Source: Ischnura elegans | Taxonomy: Eukaryota > Arthropoda > Insecta > Odonata > Coenagrionidae | NCBI RefSeq assembly: GCF_921293095.1 | Contig: NC_060249.1 | Span: 86,935,907 to 86,999,906 of the forward strand | Length of the DNA stretch: 64,000 nucleotides | Direction of reading: 5' to 3' | Part shown: in pieces, positions 57,249 through 64,000 of the stretch | How the letters are laid out: each line of letters begins with the position of its first letter | Numbering within the stretch: position 1 is the first letter of the stretch | Position numbers and translations under genes: made by a program | The notes under the pieces: generated by a model | Database searches by the model: none | The model's input: the letters and a program-made list of their open reading frames with translations, nothing else | What the model was told of the DNA's origin: nothing

Positions 57249-57274
57249 ATTATTATTATTATTATTATTATTAT
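57249..57274 (+). repeat. (ATT)n microsatellite, LINE tail
   Basis: About eight ATT units. Read on the minus strand this is an (AAT)n run at the very 3' end of the LINE described next, as expected of a retrotransposon tail. Confidence 0.85.
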
Positions 57275-57414
57275 GCTGTACAAGTTACAAGTTGGCTATT
57301 TGTCAGGTGGTAACAGTTTATACAAAATAAAAATAAAACAAAAATATTGTAAATGGAAATGTATCACCAAAATGAAACTAGTTAGTGAATATTTAAAATG
57401 CAATGATATTAATT

Positions 57415-59592
57415 TTACAATAAAAATCCTTTACACCTCTTCTTGAAAATCCTTACGTTGTTAGGGTAAGGCTTGAACAGTTCTGCAGGGAGTCTATTCC
57501 ATTCCGTAATCGTCCTGTTGAGGTACGAGAATTTCTTTACGTTAGTCCTTTGTGGCCGGCATTTCATCTTGTATTGGTGATCATTCCTACCAATATAGCT
57601 GGGGTATTCAATCTTCTTCCGTAGTTCCCCCATGCTTTTTCCCCTTTAAGTGTGCGGAAGAGTGCGCAAAGCCTATTTATTTTTCTTCTCCGCTCTAGTG
57701 TGTCCCATCCCATTACTTTCAGCATTTTACTGACATTTTTGACAAATCTTTTTGTGTTTCTCCATGACGTACCTTGCTGCCTTTCTTTGCACCTTATCGA
57801 TGGATTCTGTTTGTCCCTTTTCATACGGGTCCCACACTAGTGACGCGTACTCTAAAATCGGTCGGATTAGTGTCTTATACGCCTTTTCCTTTGTAGTTCG
57901 ATCACTTTCCTTTAGATTCCTCATCACCCAATGTAACATTTTAAACGCCTTTTTTGTTAATTGTTCAACATTTGCCTCCCACCCTAAATCTTTCATTAAA
58001 TACACCCCTAAGTATTTACATCGGTCGCTTTTTGGAATAACCGTCCCTGAATATAAATATTCTCTCCTATTTTCATTTAGTTTCCTGCTAAAAGTTATAA
58101 ATTTACACTTTTTTACATTTATATCCATTACATTTTTTGACACCCAAACTGTCATTTTATTAACGTCATTTTGAAGCACTTCTCGATCGCTCTCCCTTTC
58201 CATTTTTCTGTAAATAGTGCAGTCATCTCCGAAAAGCCTAATATGGGAGTTAATGCTATCCGGGAGGTAATTTATATAAATGAAGAATAAAAGCGGTCCA
58301 AGGACGCTACCTTGTGGGACACCCGACGTTACTTGTGCTTCTTCGGAGCACATTTCACCCACTTAAACCTTTTGCGTTCGACCCTTCAGGAAATTTTTAA
58401 CCCAAAAATACAGTCTACTGTCTGTCTGAGGTGGTAATTTTCTCATTTTTTCTAAAAGCCGATCATGCTTTACTTCGTCGAATGCTTTTGACAGGTCGAC
58501 AATTATTGCATCCACTTCTATCCCTTCATCCATGGAGTCTGCAATTTCTTGGCAAAAACCCAGTAGTTGCGTTTCACAGGAGTACCCTTTTCTATACCCA
58601 TGTTGAAAATTGAAAAACCAGTCGGCGCTCTCCCATAGTTCCCAAAGATAATCAGCAATTATCTTTTCTATTAATTTGCACACTGTTGACGTCAAACTAA
58701 CCGGTCTATAGTTTCCAACCAATCCCTTATTTCCTCCTTTAAAGATGGGTGTTACGTATGCTTTTTTCCAATCCTTGGGTAGGACTTCGTTATTTTTCGT
58801 AGCATTGAATAAATGTTTCACATATTTTGAAATTTCAATGCCTCCCATTTTGAGTAAATTTATTGATATGCCATCTGGCCCAACTGATTAATTCTTCCTC
58901 ATTTTACTAATTTTTTTATAGATCTCAGGATTAGAAGTTTTAATGCATTTTACATTTGCATTACATACCACGTTTTTTTCTCTCTGATAGTCTTGGAAGC
59001 TGAGTTCCATGCCCAAAGTGTCTACTTGATTTGCAGCATCTGTGAAAACCCTTGCATACCATTTGTTCAGAGCATTTTCCTTCTCCTTGTCGTTAGTGAT
59101 TAAATTTCCGTCCCCATTTTTCAAAACCGGAATATTTTCTCTGTGGTCCTTTCTTCTCCTTAGATACTTATAAAACTTGTTTCCGTTATCTTTTGAGATA
59201 ATATTTTGTAAGAAAGCTTCCTTAGCAATTTTATTTTCCCTGTTCAATGCTCTGCATAGTTTTCTATAATTTACGATTGAATCACTACTCAAATTGCGTT
59301 TTTTGTGACTCGAACTTAGCCTTTTTTTAATGACATAATTCTGATGTTGTAGTACTCCGGATCGGTATTTTCTTTGAGAATTCTTATCGGAACAAAAGTA
59401 TGCATTATGCAACCCCTCTTCCAGTATATCCTTGAAAGAATCCCAAATTTTTTCGACGTTTTTACCTTTGCTTACCCACCCCAAATATCTACTTCTCAGA
59501 AAACTCTGAAAAGCATTGTTATCGGCTCGGTTATATTGCCATATTGTTTTTCTTACCCCTTTGCCACTACACTTTACCCATTTTTTAAACAT
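57415..59592 (-). pseudogene. LINE reverse transcriptase pseudogene
   Basis: The product would copy LINE RNA into DNA at the target site. From 59592 to 58888 lies the segment before the RT (FYKYLRRRKDHRENIPVLKN). A TAA then interrupts, in frame, a stretch continuing as SVGPDGISINLLK. RT motifs follow: WKKAYVTPIFKGG, NYRPVSLTSTVCKLIEKII, VDLSKAFDEVKHDRL. A second in-frame TAA after KGRTQKV (58363) precedes SGVPQGSVLGPLLF and IRLFGDDCTIYRK, where the usual FADD catalytic box reads FGDD. A frameshift near 57770 moves to MLKVMGWDTLERRRKINRL. Another near 57625 moves to LNRTITEWNRLPAELF, the usual C-terminus. Two stops and two shifts rule out activity of this copy. Confidence 0.88.
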
Positions 59593-59640
59593 TAATTTCT
59601 TCCGAAAACTGAAGGAAAATTTTCATTAAATTAATCGTAT

Positions 59641-60785
59641 TTGTAATGAATTCAGAGCTGCAGCCTTGCTAAACAATACCCTCATTGATGCACGCAGAAT
59701 ATTTTTTTTCCAAATATTAGCTTCATTGTAGCACGCGTCTCTCATTTCTCGGTGCTATATATTAATAGGCTCATTTAACGCGATTTTTTCCTTCTGATGA
59801 TGTATTTTCCTTGTATTAATTCACAAAAAATTATATTGGTACTTTTTTCCGGCGTAATAAATTTTGAATAAGTTACTTCACTGTTTTTGGAGGTAAACAC
59901 ACTTTAGTAAGTATTAGATCCTTCCAATCTATGTAAATGAACCTAAGTCTTTCTAACCTACAGCTACTTTTGGGAAAAGTTAAATTTGAAGACTCCTCAT
60001 TTAAAAATTGTAAAGATTTTCTTCTCAATCATAATTATTGTGGCAGCTACATATTCCGCAATTAAAGTTTACAGCACAAAAGAACGTGTTCGTTAAATCT
60101 TTCTGGAATTGAGTTAAAAATGTATAATTTTTTATGCTATCTAGTAGCAATATCGGATCATAATGGTTTAAGAGAATACCAGAACCACTTAGACCATATT
60201 TTACCCGTAAAACAGGATTGCCGTTTCATTAAATAGAGGCTAATACTGCCATGGTTTAATAATGGCAGTGGAATACTGCGTGACCAAAAGAAGTTAGCGT
60301 TGAACCCATCTTTGGTGTGATAGAAGAAGGGATTCTGGTCTGAATAGGAGATAGGAAAACACCCTTCTCTTCTCCCTCTATCCACGCACCATGAATAATG
60401 CAATGCCTGCTCCTTCGTCCTCTCGCTGGACTGGTCTTCTTCTCGCCCCAGAAAGAAGAGCCCACATCCGGACGACTTGCACGCACAATAAAACAAGTAT
60501 AGGTCTCTTCTTCGCGTGCACTTCCGAAGACAGTCAGTGTCCAGGATTGCCGTGACCTCAAAGGGGATGATATATGTTTTCATCGCTTCTTCTCGACTTG
60601 GCCATCTTTTTTTTCCTTTCTTGCACTCCAAATGTTCCTATAGTATATCACATTTACATGTAAACTATATCTTGGAGTAGAGGTCCCTATGTTTTTATTT
60701 GTTAAAAGTACACTTTTACACTTAAAGTGCACTAAGCGTGTTCCAGAAATTTATTTTTCTCTATTTTAAGGCGTCAACTACTAAA
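59641..60785. other. No gene recognised
   Basis: A 157-codon minus-strand frame (60158-60631) shows no recognisable domain, endonuclease motif or splice context, so I leave it uncalled. Confidence 0.5.
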
Positions 60786-61115
60786 TGTTACTCAATTTAG
60801 ACACTGTTCAAGGACACAGTATACAATGTCTGGTACGTATTTACTTAGCTAAATATAATGGATGCCTGTACTCCAAGAAAAAGTTCACATATTAAAAAAG
60901 TGAAGACTAAAACTCTATATCTTTAGTTGCTGAAGTTCTTATTTCATCCGTAGAAATTAAACACATCATATTTTTACTAAATTTAATTAATTTAAGATAC
61001 TGTTCAAATATGCAGGGAGCAATGAGTTGCACGTAGTTACCTAAAAATAATATAATCCTCTTCTCCACACACAAGTTCACCTATTAAGCAAGAGGTGAAG
61101 TAAGGTGTATACAAC
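60786..61115 (+). repeat. Degenerate two-copy tandem duplication
   Basis: The segment from about 60793 (GACACTGTTCAAGGACACAG .. ACTTAGCTAAATATAATGGA .. CAAGAAAAAGTTCACATATTAA) recurs at about 61005 (GATACTGTTCAAATATGCAG .. ACCTAAAAATAATATAATCC .. AAGTTCACCTATTAAGCAAG). The offset is ~215 bp. There is no coding signal. Confidence 0.5.
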
Positions 61116-64000
61116 ATGTAGTGAACTAATTTCGGCTGATGAACATATGTAATCGAGGAATGAAGTGTGGCAGTGAAGATTTTTATTATTTAGGAAGTAT
61201 TGAAGCTCAAAAAAGTCATTTACATTGGGAAAAAAAATAATGATTACATAACAGTTTTACTAGAAGCACAGTTCTTTCATCGATCTGTATATTTAGTTAT
61301 ATTTCAATCTCTATTTTCATAAAAATATCAAACCATTTCATGCAATAAATCATTCACGTAGTCTTAGAGATCCTAACAAAGATCAGTTTGAAGCCACGTA
61401 TTGGCCATTATCTTGTCTATCTCAGTTGACATGTTTATCACATGATCCATTTTGATTGATGTTTTCCATTTTTTTCACTTCTCCTTTAGAATAATTTTAG
61501 AATAAAACAGAAAAATAATTTTTTTGTGCCAGTTAGAGTCCTGAGGTGTAGGTGTGACGGCATACTTTAAAATTTACTTAAAAGGACGTTTAATCTCTGT
61601 CCAGGAATTTCGATTGACATTATGCCTAATATGTATAAATCACGCTACTTATTACAGCATAAAAAATAATGTAGAAAAAAAAGATATTTTTCATAAAAAT
61701 TAATTTTCTTCGACATTAAAATAATGAAAAAGAAACCAAAAAAAGAGAAGTAAAACAAGAAATGCATGAAACATTACATTTTTTATTATGTTTCCTTTGA
61801 ATGACAGAAAAGAATTTTAACAAAAGATGTAAGATTTATTTTTCTGTACATGAATACACTCTGCTGAAGACCTGTGCTCTGTGCTGAAGACCGAGGACCT
61901 AAAAATTGTTGATATTGAACCTTACGCTATGGGAGTGTGATATGCATATGAATGATTGGATGAATCATGAGGGTACATAGGGTTCGAAGTACCAGAGTTT
62001 GAGCGAGGAATGAGTTGTTATGGTTGCATACGGCATGAGTTAGTTCCAGTATTTTCCCAGTGGGGTGCAGTGCCTTAACATGTAAGCCCCCATGGCTTTC
62101 ATAAAGTGCTCCACGCAAAGCTTTCGAGGTCTCTAGGTTTGAGTCATGAAATTTAGAGTTTTCGTGACTTGGTAAATAAAATGAAAACTTAAGCCTTGTA
62201 AAGGTACGCGCAGCCAAGATTTTCCTCTGCCTGTATCGAGATGGAAATAAAGAAAATTAACATTGGCTGAAAGTATCCTCCTTACTTATCCATTTCTTAA
62301 TATATCTATTGCACCCTTGCTGAGTTACTGATGGTCAGAGGAGTTCTTCAATGGTATAGACACAGTATCATTTCTGTTCAATGGACTTCATTTAACAGAA
62401 ATTCCGTGTGTGCTTGTATGTTAGAATAAATTATTTCTTGATAAATTTTAAGTTATTTTTTGGTTTCAAGGCTCATGGTTTATTGAAAGTAAGTCTGATT
62501 TTCATTGAAAGTTATTTTATTAATGACGACAAAATGGAACTTATTTTTTTAATGGCGACTAAATTACCGAAGAAGGCAACTGATTGCTTCCAACCGGTCA
62601 ATTTAAATCCGCTTTTTAAGCAAGAAATCTATTCTTTTTTTAATGCTTTCAGGTGCGCGTATGTTGAATTTTTAGGTGAACTCATTTTTTTAGTATAAAT
62701 AAATAATTTAAATGTTTATGTGTGAGTTAGATATTGGCGAAATATCATTATGTATATTATAGTTCATACTAAATTTAAACTGATGGGAAGTAATTGACTT
62801 AATGATCCTTGAATAATGACGTGGAATATCCTCTTCCAAAATATTTGTAGAAAACTAGTAATATACCACATAATGCAAAGTAGGTTTGAGTTCCTGTTTC
62901 GTATTAGGAGAAACATTCTGGCAATAAATGCCTATGGAAGTGAGATATCTGTTAGCAAAGTAATACGTGCATGTAAGTAAAGATTTTATAGTTTCAAAGC
63001 CCATTTTAATGGTAACTAATAATTATCCTAAGCATAATTTCATTGAACTGGTTTGCATTCGAGGGAATTCGTTAATAATTTTTTTCCCTCACAATTTCAA
63101 ATTGTATTTAGTCACGGCTTAATATATTAAGGAGGAGTTGGAGCATTCATGCCATATGAATACAAAGAATAGCTTGGAAACTAACGCCTAGATAAACTCT
63201 GGGAAAGGCTATTTCAGATCACTGAGAAAGTTTGTGGAGGGGCACATATTTCATGCGAAGTTCCCTTCCTAAAGAAAATATTTTGATGCATTTGAGGAAA
63301 CTGCTGTCTACTTACGGTTCTCAATAAACATCACCGGCAGTATTTTATTGGCCTATAGGGTATATGAATAATATTTTTCATCACCTAACGTAAGTTTTGC
63401 GGTGTTATGTTTCTCTCTGGAAGAAGTCAACTTACCTTTTGGACACGCAACCCAAAACGCGTGAGTAAACCCAACGTATACCCATAAAATGTAATTTTTT
63501 CGTGAAATATAGCATTGTTTTTGAAGATGGACATAAGAACCTGAGTAATGTGTTTTAGCCTAACCATTCACAAATCTGTGGTAGTTTGGTAATGAGCGAA
63601 TTACAGAGGCAAAATACTGTCAAATAATTCGATATCAGGTTATAGCTTTCTTATTCAAGGCAAGGAAATAATATTATATGTGAAAGATTTTTACTGATTA
63701 TTTCTTTTGAAGGATCGCTTAGAATTTGAGGCATGAAATGAGTAAAGGTTATATTATCTCTTTTTGCATTTAACTAATCTTAAATTTTCAAAGTTAAATG
63801 AAAATGCATATTAAAGATACAAACAAGTTTTTAGTGTTTATGAAACAATTCAAATTACATTTTAAACTAATTATTTAGTGAAAAAATTTTTTCGTTGTCA
63901 ATTGGTGAAGTTTTGATGATAAATAGGATTTCCAAATCAAACGGGAACATCTTATTCTTTCCTCCTTGGGTTTCATGCGACGTAAACGGTTAGGAGTGAG
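61116..64000. other. No gene recognised
   Basis: AT-rich DNA to the window end. The plus frame at 62408-62698 has no motif. Confidence 0.5.

Larger units (their letters stand above)
57249..59640 (-). mobile_element. 5'-truncated non-LTR retrotransposon (CR1/L2/Rex-like group)
   Basis: On the minus strand a linker, reverse transcriptase, thumb and C-terminal region appear in order, followed by ~150 bp of 3' UTR and an (AAT)n tail. The endonuclease domain expected upstream is absent; coding similarity fades at about 59640. The clade is suggested by motif wording and the tail, not proved. Confidence 0.85.

Noticed and set aside
60158..60631. 157-codon minus-strand frame upstream of the LINE, considered as its endonuclease
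   Set aside because: No apurinic-endonuclease motifs, and separated from the RT part by ~600 bp of non-coding DNA.

Overview
This window looks like AT-rich intergenic or intronic DNA from an arthropod, most likely an insect. No prokaryotic gene organisation is visible. The load of PIF/Harbinger, piggyBac, mariner, hAT-like, Transib-like, Penelope-like and LINE remnants, the GT-AG introns and the tRNA-derived SINE-like heads all fit that reading. I cannot name the species. I found no confidently intact host protein-coding gene; nearly every recognisable protein belongs to a transposable element (TE) and most are broken.

Layout. 1-5500: mostly featureless, with one fold-back MITE and a half copy. 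5527-10111: the best structure of the window, a long-TIR element ending in CACAGTG/CACAGCG with a 5-bp GGTCG duplication (Transib/RAG-like ends), which was later hit by a complete two-gene Harbinger element (6516-9787, TTA duplication). The Harbinger carries a DDE nuclease gene lacking its N-terminal DNA-binding part and, divergently, a three-exon Myb/SANT-like gene that I could reconstruct from splice sites. 11770-12640: three diverged ~300-bp tandem repeats. 13157-15998: a piggyBac element with TTAA duplication and a dead transposase. 16234-17380: a short run of strong splice signals (possible decayed gene), followed by a SINE-like repeat. 19460-20560: a 5'-truncated Penelope-like element with a GIY-YIG domain, then a 258-bp fold-back MITE.

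23700-27450 is an unusual local cluster: at least four or five diverged copies of one segment, invaded by three hairpins (one holding a tRNA-like sequence between perfect 33-bp arms) and by two 178-bp arms in perfect inverted identity. 29080-30430 is another ~300-bp tandem array interrupted by two hAT-like insertions that can be removed cleanly on paper by comparing units. 34875-38200 holds a large hairpin, LINE 3' ends and a 505-bp TTA-flanked MITE. 41226-42730 is a tandem duplication whose two copies stay open in one frame. 45189-46150 is a mariner with an internal deletion. 50908-51698 is a hAT-like element. 57249-59640 is a 5'-truncated LINE on the minus strand ending in an (ATT)n tail. 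The rest is AT-rich DNA in which I recognise nothing.

The elements do not work together as a pathway. What connects them is nesting order, shared hairpin ends (several hairpins look like Penelope-type terminal repeats), and repeated use of neighbouring tandem units as insertion targets.
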